Source: Parietichytrium sp. I65-24A
Lineage: Eukaryota; Sar; Bigyra; Thraustochytrida; Thraustochytriidae
NCBI GenBank assembly: GCA_012862575.1
Contig: BLSF01000009.1
Span: 372,001-436,000 of the forward strand
Reading direction: 5' to 3'
Length of the DNA: 64,000 bases
The first letter of the stretch is position 1, and each line of letters starts with the position of its first letter. This document shows, piece by piece, positions 41,996 through 50,215 of the stretch. The notes beneath the pieces were generated by a model. It made no database searches. It worked only from the letters and a program-made list of their open reading frames with translations, and was not told the origin of the DNA. A program made the position numbers and the translations under genes.

Positions 41996-43012
41996 ATGCC
42001 GCAGAATGTACAGCGAAGAAAAGACTTGGTCGCAGCGGCTCGCAAGGAGAGGAAGGTGGTGGCCAAAGTGCCAAGAGGAGATGTGCTGGACAAGTTCATC
42101 GACAAACGCGAGGCGAGCAGCTCCATTCACGTCGACGAGCCCTTCAACGTGGCCACGCTCAACAGAGCAAGGGGGAGGTCTTCTCTTGACAACGCGCACT
42201 TTCCGGGACCATTGATGTTTCTGCAGCCTGGCGAAGTGGGGGGCATCTTCGGTAACACGGAGCGCATCGCTGATTTTGACTTGATCAATTCGAGGAACAG
42301 AGACTTGGCGCAAGTGTTCGAGGAGGCTGGCCCGCTGAAAGATGGTCACGAGTATATTGTTGAAGAGGGCGAGTTCCATCCGTATCGCGGGGTGCCCATG
42401 CCCAAGGCTTACCAGCGCGCACGGCCCGCAACCTTGGACACCGAAGGCCAGTCTTTGATAAAACCGCAAGATAGGCGTGACAATTTGGAGTACATGAGAG
42501 GGGCGGACAAAGCCAAGTCATTGATGAGGTATATTGAGAACGATCGCACGCGGGCCATGACGCAGCTGTACAACAGATATCCGCACGGCGTCATCGGGGT
42601 GGACTCCATTCAAAATCGAAAATCTCCGGTTTATGGCGATCGCGCGGCTCAGAACGAGAGGATTCGCGCGCAAACGTCGCACTCCCACAATCGCAGGGCC
42701 GAGAAGCTCATCTATGAGAATAGTTCCAATGCTCGTCGTGGATTCGACTTTTTGCGCTTCGATAATGGCGACATGCCCACCACGGAGGACCGTGTAGAGT
42801 CCGGCTGCCTGCCAATGTTTCCCTCCAAGCGCCACGTACAAACGGCTCCGGGCAAGTCTGACAACACTCATCAGCGCTTGTTCGCACGCGAGTTTGCACG
42901 TATCAAAGGAACACGCAAAACACAATCAGTGCGCCGCGACTTTGACATTGTTACCCACGTCAAAGCCCCAGACTTGAAAGCCCCACCGAACTTTGTCCCA
43001 GAACTTTTTTGA
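41996..43012 (+). CDS. Orphan basic protein, unknown function
   Basis: A single exon of 338 residues from ATG 41996 (MPQNVQRRKDLVAAARKERKVV). No family is recognised. It has no signal peptide or membrane segment and is rich in Arg, Asn and Asp. Short motifs with many aromatic and Pro residues include AHFPGPLMFLQPGEVGGIFG, FHPYRGVPMPKAYQRARP, AMTQLYNRYPHGVIGVDS, ARRGFDFLRFDNGD and the C-terminal PDLKAPPNFVPELF. Extended, loop-rich proteins of this kind are common among axonemal and microtubule-lumen proteins, but that is only a resemblance of style. ATG context and continuous coding character support a real gene. Confidence 0.75.
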   Translation: MPQNVQRRKDLVAAARKERKVVAKVPRGDVLDKFIDKREASSSIHVDEPFNVATLNRARGRSSLDNAHFPGPLMFLQPGEVGGIFGNTERIADFDLINSRNRDLAQVFEEAGPLKDGHEYIVEEGEFHPYRGVPMPKAYQRARPATLDTEGQSLIKPQDRRDNLEYMRGADKAKSLMRYIENDRTRAMTQLYNRYPHGVIGVDSIQNRKSPVYGDRAAQNERIRAQTSHSHNRRAEKLIYENSSNARRGFDFLRFDNGDMPTTEDRVESGCLPMFPSKRHVQTAPGKSDNTHQRLFAREFARIKGTRKTQSVRRDFDIVTHVKAPDLKAPPNFVPELF

Positions 43013-43170
43013 GCCCATGAAAGAGTGGAATGTGAAAGACGAAGCTTGAGCAATAATTGAATCCTCTTTTTCTTTTTCTTTTGTCTGTGAAATACTCTAG
43101 CCTAATCTCAACCTCTGAAGGCGCATCTTTATCACAATCTTGGGGAGATACTGCCAAAAAAAATACTTTT

Positions 43171-45132
43171 TTAAAAAAGCAGCTTGATTCGTTTTTGGAT
43201 CGGTTCAACAAGCTCGCTTGGGCAAACTGGGATCTCACGCAAAGTCGCACTAACAGCCGCGGCGCTCGGTGGCTCTGCGCTCTCCGTTGCCTCAGGAGCT
43301 TGGTCTACATCAGCTGTGTCATCCTCAACACCAGGTTCGGCTTCAACATCTGCTGGCACTAGGGCTCCGAAATCGTCACGCTCGAATGCGCCTATCGGAC
43401 ATGGTACCCAGTTGGACGCCTTTCGCCACCTACTATTCGAGACACTGTTGCCCTGCTCTTCTTTAACAAGCGACTCGATACTTGTGAGGTCAACGTCGCT
43501 ATCGCCTTCGTTCACCCGATGAGAGTCCGTGCCAAACTTGATGCGGATTAGGTCAGTAGCAACTTCAATGCTCCTGCTTAACGTAGACGAAGCAGAGACA
43601 CAAGGGAGCAGGGTCGCGATGAGCCTCTGCGACCATGAGTGTGGATTCGCAAACGCCCGTTTCAGCCATTTGACCAGTATCCATGACAATTGAAATCTGG
43701 ACGGGGCAGAGGAGTAGTACCACTCCGCCTGTTTGCTAGTAAATTTGGAAGAGTGCATGTTGAGCAAGCTTACTGTGGTCCGCTCGCCAGGTGACTTGCC
43801 TTTTGAGGGAGCTCGCGTCCTGTAAAGTGCCAGAGAGAATTCCTCCAGTGAGTGCCACCTCCTGCTCGTCAAATACTTTACCCATGCCAGCGCCCGAGCA
43901 AGCCCATCCTCTACAGACGCATGGCCAATTTCGGACCTCTGCCGTTTCTTGGTAGGGCTACTTTTGCCCCTTCCCTTCTTGCCTTTCTTCGTGGTCGCCT
44001 CCTCTGCCTCCGCCTGTACTTCTAAATCCCCTTGGTCCGCCACGGCCATTTTTGCAACCTCCTCACCGTCCACGATTTTGCGAGCGAGTATCTCCAACAG
44101 GCACCCAGACAAGCCTCCAAAACCATCCTCAAGACCGGCTAGCGCGCGTTCCCAGCGTTCGTACATCTGCGGCGCCTTGTGCGACGGCACTTGACCCTCA
44201 CCGCCCGTGCGCAGTAGCGCGTTCGCCAGCCTTGGCGCGAGAATGGTGGGGCAAAGGTGCATCGGCACGGCTTTGCACAGCTCCGAAACCGTTTCATCTA
44301 CTTTGTCCACGTCCGGACTCTCCTCGCGCGAAATTTGCTCCAACAACACGCCCATCATCTCCTCTGCGGCCAGATTCGCTTTCAGGAACTGCCCATTGCC
44401 GGAGTGCGATGCTCCGGATGAAGCTTCCGGCACTAACGACGAGTCGCTTGCAAGAGTGTCTATCTGCCTACGCCAGTAGTGGTCTCGGACCCACGCGAAC
44501 AATGCGTCAGCAGCGAGCCTAGCCAGCTGTAGCTGCGGCAGCGTCTTGTGCGTGGCATCATGTCTAAATTCCACCACCCATCGCGGAATTCCCACCTGAG
44601 CGCTGAGCTCCTGCACCGACTGCGCAAACCTTCCCACTTGTCTATCATCCGCGGCCACATTCACCATCCGCGTGATCGCCATTCCATACGCCAGCCGCAC
44701 TTCTGTAGTCCCCGCCATCTCATTCTTCTCGCCGATTCCACCTTTTCCATTCACATTCAACTGTGCGTCGCTGGGGCGCTCCACGCGTCCCAGCTCCAGC
44801 TCCCAATCCCGCATCACCGCGCGCACTAAATCTGCCGTGGCCCACACCATATTCGCTCCGCGCCCGTCCCCGCATTCCCACATAGCGCACACCCTCAACG
44901 CGCGTTTCCAGCGTCCCATCGCGTGGGCCAACGCGTCCGCGCCCGAGCCCAGTGCCGCAGGTGTGGGTGCGCGCGGACCCACGTCCCCGTCCTCGCAGAT
45001 TCGTCCCAGCTGCGGGAACAGCAGCAGCGCAACTTCGCGCCACGAGGACCAACTGGGCCATGAGACCTGGTGGACATTGGCCGCGAGGAACGCATCGCGG
45101 GGAAGATGATGATGATCATCACCGCCGCTCAT
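43171..45132 (-). CDS. LAS1: Las1-family rRNA-processing endoribonuclease
   Basis: A 653-residue single-exon protein from ATG 45132. The N-terminal 230 residues match Las1: WSSWREVALLLFP, the helix VRLAYGMAITRMVN, and GRFAQSVQELSAQVGIPRWVVEFRHDATHKTLP. The last contains the HEPN catalytic Arg-x4-His (R190, H195). Las1 cuts ITS2 of pre-rRNA and works with the polynucleotide kinase Grc3 in the nucleolus; no Grc3 gene lies here. The middle is divergent, with a lysine-rich likely nuclear signal (TTKKGKKGRGKSSPTKKRQR, about residues 380-400), and the C-terminus is acidic. It is convergent with the orphan gene at 41996-43012. Confidence 0.9.
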   Translation of the reverse strand: MSGGDDHHHLPRDAFLAANVHQVSWPSWSSWREVALLLFPQLGRICEDGDVGPRAPTPAALGSGADALAHAMGRWKRALRVCAMWECGDGRGANMVWATADLVRAVMRDWELELGRVERPSDAQLNVNGKGGIGEKNEMAGTTEVRLAYGMAITRMVNVAADDRQVGRFAQSVQELSAQVGIPRWVVEFRHDATHKTLPQLQLARLAADALFAWVRDHYWRRQIDTLASDSSLVPEASSGASHSGNGQFLKANLAAEEMMGVLLEQISREESPDVDKVDETVSELCKAVPMHLCPTILAPRLANALLRTGGEGQVPSHKAPQMYERWERALAGLEDGFGGLSGCLLEILARKIVDGEEVAKMAVADQGDLEVQAEAEEATTKKGKKGRGKSSPTKKRQRSEIGHASVEDGLARALAWVKYLTSRRWHSLEEFSLALYRTRAPSKGKSPGERTTVSLLNMHSSKFTSKQAEWYYSSAPSRFQLSWILVKWLKRAFANPHSWSQRLIATLLPCVSASSTLSRSIEVATDLIRIKFGTDSHRVNEGDSDVDLTSIESLVKEEQGNSVSNSRWRKASNWVPCPIGAFERDDFGALVPADVEAEPGVEDDTADVDQAPEATESAEPPSAAAVSATLREIPVCPSELVEPIQKRIKLLF

Positions 45133-46293
45133 TCTCTACAATGGATCGCCTCGGGGACACCCTGCCCACAACACAGAAGCGAGGACTACACACACACGCT
45201 AGCAGATGGGTATGTGTACGCGGACAGTTTGGCCGACGAGGATGACTTGCGGGAGAGAGACGCAATTGACAAGATGGAGAAATGAATGAATGGGTGGTGC
45301 TAGGTTGGGGGGTGCTCATTTTAGTTCCTCAAAGGTGGTATAGAGTTCATGATGTGTGAAGTAGTATTGAGACGAGTTTCTCAGGTGGGGAATTGGGTTT
45401 CTCAGCGGGTTTCTCAGTGGGTTTCTCTTGCTGCTTGGCTGCTTGGCAGCTTGGTTGAGTGTTGGCAGCTTGGTTGAGTGTTGGTCATGGAAAAGGATTT
45501 GGATGTTCTGTCTTGCAGGATTTCTTTCCAAATGCTTTGAACCGATGCGTAGTCTCAGTTCAAATGAAAGGGAATTCCAATGAAAAGGAGAAAGCAACAA
45601 GGCATGGCAAAAGCCGCCTTTTTGCCAGGACACACCGATTAGCGTAAAATGAAGCGGAAGTGGAACGGGAACGAGCTGTTGCTGTTCCATTCGTCTCGCA
45701 CTTCAAAGCGTCTCTCGTTTGTCATCCCATCTCATGGTCCTCGGTCCTGTCCGCTCAGCTTTCGAGATGTTGATTGACATGTTTGGCTTCCAATCTTTGG
45801 CAGTCAAATTTCCTTTCCCTGTTCTCTGCAGAGTTCAATTATTGCAGTTATTGCAATGAAGGATGATAGTCTTTGGATGGTTGGGTAGACCTAGCTAGCA
45901 TGAACAGTGAGTTTACGTTTGGGCTCTCTTTTTTCCTTCCCTCAATCTCAATCATCAATCATCATCAATCATCAATCATCAATCAACATGTTCATTCATT
46001 CTTATGAACATAAACTCACTGTCAACACCTTCGACTGCGAAGAGGTCAGCACGTGTTGGAGCTGTGCGGCGAAGGTGTGAGCGTGAGAGTGATAGCGCGA
46101 GAATAGCAAACGCGTAGAAAGGCACAGGGTGCGCGAGGATAGGGCTGGCCAGGCTCGCGATCCGGAGTTCAGATTTCACACATTTTCACACTTCGGGACT
46201 CAGACGTTGCGCGAAAGGTTGGTTTTGACTCGTGAAGAAGAGAAGCTCGTTTGAAGGCGGCAGAAAGCTGCGAAAGTTCCGCGCGGCGGGAGT
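45133..46293. other. Intergenic region with short tandem repeats
   Basis: About 1.2 kb between LAS1 (minus) and the coiled-coil gene (plus), so it holds two promoters. It contains a perfect 19-bp tandem (TTGGCAGCTTGGTTGAGTG, two copies, 45443-45480), GGGTTTCTCAG repeats at 45400-45426, and ATCATCA repeats at 45952-45984. An open stretch at 45106-45285 has a protein-like end but weak support. Confidence 0.5.
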
Positions 46294-46957
46294 ATGAAGC
46301 AGGAGCAGCGAGGCAATGGGATCGATTTTGCGAGCGAGGATGCAGGACAGAGCACGGACGCACCGGCCGCAGAAGACACCCCTGTCGGAAGACTTGTGGC
46401 AGATCAGCAGGAGGAGATTTTAATCAAGCTCATGCAGCGGTGCAAGGCGCTTGGGGCACAACTGGAGCGATCCCAGGTAAGCCTACTATTTCATGGAATT
46501 CGAACATTTGCTTTGGCGGAAGAATGTGCTCTAACTTCTCGCGTTGCAGGCGGAGGCGAAGAGGGCAGATGAGTTGGAAAAGCAGTTGGAGGCAAGCAGA
46601 GCTGAGCACGAAGCACAAGTAGATGAGCTGAACTCTACCCTTTGCCGCAGGGAAGAAAGGTGAGTTTTTCTTCGCACCAAAAGAGTGCCCCAAAGAGCTC
46701 TGCAGGACACAGGAGGAGTTTCAATGTTGACAGTATCTCTTTCGTGTTAACTTTCAAAACCTAGGATCACTGCGCTTGAAGCACAGCTCCAAGCTGCACA
46801 ACTCGAGCAGCGAGACAAAGAAGGCAAATTCGCGAGCGAGAAAAAAAAGCAAGATTCGGCTCTGAAGCATGCAAATGACACGATTGCTGGGCTCAAATTG
46901 CAACTCGCTCAGGAGCAATACATCTCCCAGAAACTCTCTTCTGGTGGGAGAACCTGA
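46294..46957 (+). CDS. Small coiled-coil protein
   Basis: Three exons (46294-46476, 46550-46659, 46765-46957) join to 161 residues. Introns are 73 nt (GTAAGC...TTGCAG) and 105 nt (GTGAGT...CCTAG). After an acidic N-terminus (MKQEQRGNGIDFASEDAG), residue 35 onward is almost wholly helical with heptads: EEILIKLMQRCKALGAQLERSQ, then ADELEKQLEASRAEHEAQVDEL, then ITALEAQLQAAQLEQRDKE, ending QEQYISQKLSSGGRT. No family is recognised; golgin- or centrosome-like coiled coils are possible. It was missed as a single frame and rests on the splice reconstruction, whose donors and acceptors are all canonical. Confidence 0.8.
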
Positions 46958-46991
46958 TTACGAGGGTGTCGTCAACTAGACCCTCCTAACA

Positions 46992-47693
46992 CTACCGCTT
47001 CAACAAGAACAAAAGGAGCACTACTGGGAACGTTGCGATCAGTGTGGACATGAGGGCCTCTTTTGGCTCTATCGATGGGGAAAGCCGTCTCAACCCAACG
47101 CACACCAAAGCAGAAGACCAAATGATTGTCAGCAACTGCCGCAAGACCTCAGCCCAGATGGGCATACCAGCAAAGCGGCCTGCCGCGTGCTCCTCCTCCC
47201 CTTTGGGGCCGAACAGTATCATAAATGCTTCAGGGAGCCAAAGTAGATAAAAGACAGGGGGAACGATCGCAAATGCCGAAAGGACCCCGAAATCCTGCAG
47301 CTGGAAAGAGCTGTGCATTGGACCAGTCACGACAAAAATTACAGCACGCAGCGCAAAAGCGAACGCAAGGATACCTGCCCAAAAGACAGGTACAATAAGA
47401 AACAGCATGTAAAAGTAGTAATCTTCCGCTGGCACATTCAACACCTTCTCCAGCGTTGCGCCAAACCCCCTCTCATACCCAACAAACACCACAGGCCAGT
47501 ACAAGAGCGCCATCGAGCCAACCAGCTTTGCAGCCATTTCCACTCTCTTCGGGTGCATCATTACCGAGTCCAACTTCATGGACCACGGCACCCGGAGCGC
47601 CTCTTGGAAAACTCTGCATATCCCTTCGTCCATGTTCTGTGCGGCGTGCACACGAAGCACGTGAGCACGTGCAAGCTGCCGCGACTCCACCAT
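46992..47693 (-). CDS. Yip1-like multi-spanning membrane protein
   Basis: A 233-residue protein from ATG 47693 (MVESRQLARAH). The frame upstream is a lysine run without ATG. Residues 1-60 are soluble, then about five transmembrane helices follow: VGSMALLYWPVVFVGY, YYFYMLFLIVPVFWAGILAFAFAL, VLSAFAIVPPVFYLLWLPEAFMILF, LLTIIWSSALVCVGL and LIATFPVVLLLFLL. The layout (G-x-M-H-x-S-F-x-x between helices 2 and 3, the Pro-containing third helix, and the C-terminal hairpin ending in Lys-Arg) resembles the Yip1 domain of ER/Golgi trafficking proteins. The assignment is by pattern only. It is convergent with the small coiled-coil gene, with about 35 bp between stops. Confidence 0.7.
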   Translation of the reverse strand: MVESRQLARAHVLRVHAAQNMDEGICRVFQEALRVPWSMKLDSVMMHPKRVEMAAKLVGSMALLYWPVVFVGYERGFGATLEKVLNVPAEDYYFYMLFLIVPVFWAGILAFAFALRAVIFVVTGPMHSSFQLQDFGVLSAFAIVPPVFYLLWLPEAFMILFGPKGEEEHAAGRFAGMPIWAEVLRQLLTIIWSSALVCVGLRRLSPSIEPKEALMSTLIATFPVVLLLFLLKR

Positions 47694-48961
47694 CTTCTTC
47701 TTCTTCTTCTTCTTATTCTTCTTCTTCTCTTTCACACTGCCAAGCGCAGAACGCTGAATATTCTGCGCAGACTTGTGCTTCTCGACTCGCCCATGCCACC
47801 AATTCCTAATTCCCTCTTTGTTTACACCTATTCGTTATTCGTTTCTAGCCCCAACGGTGAACAGAGTCCGCTTGAAGCTATAGTCCTATATAATCTATAA
47901 TCCTATATTCCCCGCAGTAACGGGCTCACTTGTCTATTTTGAGGGTTTGGCGAGGACACTTTCGTTTGACTGATTGAGAAGATTGAGAAGATTGAGAGGG
48001 AGACACACAACGCAACGTGATTTCTACGCAAAGAGATAGGAGAACGAATAGTACTTTTCGGTGCTAACATTCCTGGAAAAGAGCGGTTAGGAGATCTTCG
48101 CAGAAGGCGATGTACTCCTCCAATACCCAAAACCATAGCATGGCAGAGCTATATGATACAATAGTGGGCGGAACCGAATGTCCTTTGCCGGTTCTCCCGC
48201 GCGATTCGAGAACCGAAGCCAGTAAGAGTTCTTACGAACTGCCGAGCAGATGCGATAGAAGCCCAGTAGAAGGTTCTGGAACCTCGGGAAAATGCCACCT
48301 CGGCGAATTTTCCTTCGGCGTTTCTCGACTTGTCTTCCTTCTGACTTCTGAATAATTAATTCTGAATTTGCAAAATTCAAAATTTCAATGAACATTCATT
48401 CACAGTCAGTGAACAAATTACACAGACCAGCGAGACCAACGAAGAAAATATGAATCCCTATTGCAGTTCACTTACTCAACACGTCTGTCTATCCAACTCA
48501 CCTGATCAACTTTGCATTATAATTATAAATTTAAGCATATTTGGTTGGCCATACCACTCTCTTTCTTTTGCCAGCCTTTAGACTCGGACAACTCGGACGT
48601 ACTCGGACTACTCGGACACGGAGATTACGGAGATAGAGATACACAGAGACATACATCCTGACAATCTTGACATCCAGACTGTGAGACTGTGAGACTGTGA
48701 GACTGTGAGACTGTGAGACTGTGAGACTGTGAGACTGTGAGACTGTGAGACTGTGAGACTGTGAGACTGTGAGACTGTGAGACTGTGAGACTGTGAGCAC
48801 CAAGTACTGACAGAGTACTGAGTACACAGTCGGCAGACCCGAAACTCGGCAGTTGACGTCGACAGCAAGCGGCCCAATTGAGAGAGCCACAGAAGCCACA
48901 GAAGCCACAGCCAGAAGCAGGAGATAGGAAGCAGGAGATCGGAGATAGGAGATAGGAGAGG
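47694..48961. other. Divergent intergenic region with minisatellite
   Basis: About 1.3 kb between the Yip1-like gene (minus) and the FN3-tryparedoxin gene (plus). No gene seen. It carries the 8-bp array at 48677-48796 followed by GTACTGACAGAGTACTGAG, another relative of the dispersed GTACTCAC motif. Confidence 0.5.
48677..48796. repeat. 8-bp minisatellite GACTGTGA x15
   Basis: Fifteen perfect head-to-tail copies of GACTGTGA fill 120 bp, ending 165 bp upstream of the ATG of the FN3-tryparedoxin gene. Perfect identity of all copies implies recent expansion, so length variation between strains is likely. The unit is part of the reverse complement (ACTCACAGTC) of the dispersed intergenic motif. 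Confidence 0.95.
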
Positions 48962-50008
48962 ATGGAGTGCAAAGATGGGGTTTGCTATTTGAAGCCGAAA
49001 GGGTCGCTGACCTTGCGCGCGCTGGAGGTGTCGAGCGACGCGGTAATGATGGAGTGGGCGCCACGCAGCGGGTTTGAGTGCTTTCAGGTGGACATTCAGG
49101 AGCACGAGGACGGCGAGTGGAGAACGCTCAGCGACAAGCTGGGATCGGCGTTCATGAAGAAGAAGAATCTGGCGCCAGCCGCGAAATATGGGTTTAGAGT
49201 GCGGGGCTTGAAGGGCGGGGAATGGGGCGAATTCTCCCAGCCTTGCGTCGTGGAGACGCTGCCAGGACAAGCGCCGGAAGCGCCAAAGGTGGAGTCTATC
49301 GTGGCCCAGGACGATGGAAAGAGTGTCGCCATGGTGACCTGGCCCAAAGCTGGGGAAGGCGCCGTGTATGAAGTGCAGATGAGGCGCATGGGTGACGAGT
49401 CGATGGAGTGGCGCACACTCTCGGACAAGCTGCAAAACCCTGCGGTTAAAAAGAAGAACTTGGAGCCAGCCCCTGACTATATCTTCAGAGTGCGAGCTCG
49501 GTCGAGCTCTTCGGGCTCATTCGGACCGTGGAGTCTGGTCTCGGCACCTGCAGCGACGCCGGTCGCAGCACCGTGGTTGAGCTCGCTGCTGGGTGATACA
49601 CTGCTCCGCCGAGATGCAAGCGGAAGGCATGAGAAGGTCGGCTGCTCCGGTCTGGCCGGCAAGATCGTTCTGCTGTATTTCAGCGCTCATTGGTGCCCTC
49701 CTTGCCGCCAGCAGACTGCCATGATGCTTCAGCAGTACCCTGCACTTGTCGCGAAGGGAGCTCCGATTGAGGTGGTCTTTGTCAGTGCAGACAGGGATAT
49801 TGGCGGCTTCAACGAGTATTTTGGCTCGATGCCTTGGCTGGCAGTGCCGTTCGACAGCCCTCGACGACAGCAATTAATGTCCACCTACCAAGTGAGTGGG
49901 ATTCCAAAGTTAATGGTGTTCTCGCCAAAGGGGAACGTTATAAGCGATAGCGCCGCTGGTATGCCATGGAGCGAACAATTGATCGCCTCTTGGTCACATA
50001 AAATGTGA
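48962..50008 (+). CDS. FN3-FN3-tryparedoxin/nucleoredoxin fusion
   Basis: A single exon of 348 residues from ATG 48962. Two fibronectin type III domains (about 14-100 and 106-198) share the same core, EWRTLSDKL followed by KKKNL and then YGFRVRG or YIFRVRA, so one is a duplicate of the other. Residues about 205-345 are a thioredoxin-like domain with LLYFSAHWCPPCRQQT (active-site Cys245 and Cys248) and VSGIPKLMVF with the cis-Pro. WCPPC and the FVSADRD segment place it with tryparedoxins and nucleoredoxins, which pass electrons to peroxidases. No signal peptide, so probably cytosolic. The FN3 pair fused to a redox domain is unusual and suggests recruitment to a binding partner. Confidence 0.9.
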   Translation: MECKDGVCYLKPKGSLTLRALEVSSDAVMMEWAPRSGFECFQVDIQEHEDGEWRTLSDKLGSAFMKKKNLAPAAKYGFRVRGLKGGEWGEFSQPCVVETLPGQAPEAPKVESIVAQDDGKSVAMVTWPKAGEGAVYEVQMRRMGDESMEWRTLSDKLQNPAVKKKNLEPAPDYIFRVRARSSSSGSFGPWSLVSAPAATPVAAPWLSSLLGDTLLRRDASGRHEKVGCSGLAGKIVLLYFSAHWCPPCRQQTAMMLQQYPALVAKGAPIEVVFVSADRDIGGFNEYFGSMPWLAVPFDSPRRQQLMSTYQVSGIPKLMVFSPKGNVISDSAAGMPWSEQLIASWSHKM

Positions 50009-50215
50009 AAATGGTCCTCTTTGGCATGTAAATGCGTAACGCACCCTCTTGTATCGTGACCTGTGAACAAAGCAGTTTTGCCTGTAGGTTTTTGATGATG
50101 ATGATGATGATTTCATTAAAAACATACTGTGATCTTCCTTTTTTAATTAAATTAACAGTAAAAACTTGAAAAATGAATTGGTAGCTTACACGCCTTCAAA
50201 TGCGAGTCTCACAGA

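Noticed and set aside
45106-45285. Small 59-codon frame divergent from LAS1 ending ADEDDLRERDAIDKMEK
   Set aside because: It overlaps the first codons of LAS1 on the other strand, begins in a low-complexity ATG run and has no recognisable family. It could be real but is not supported.
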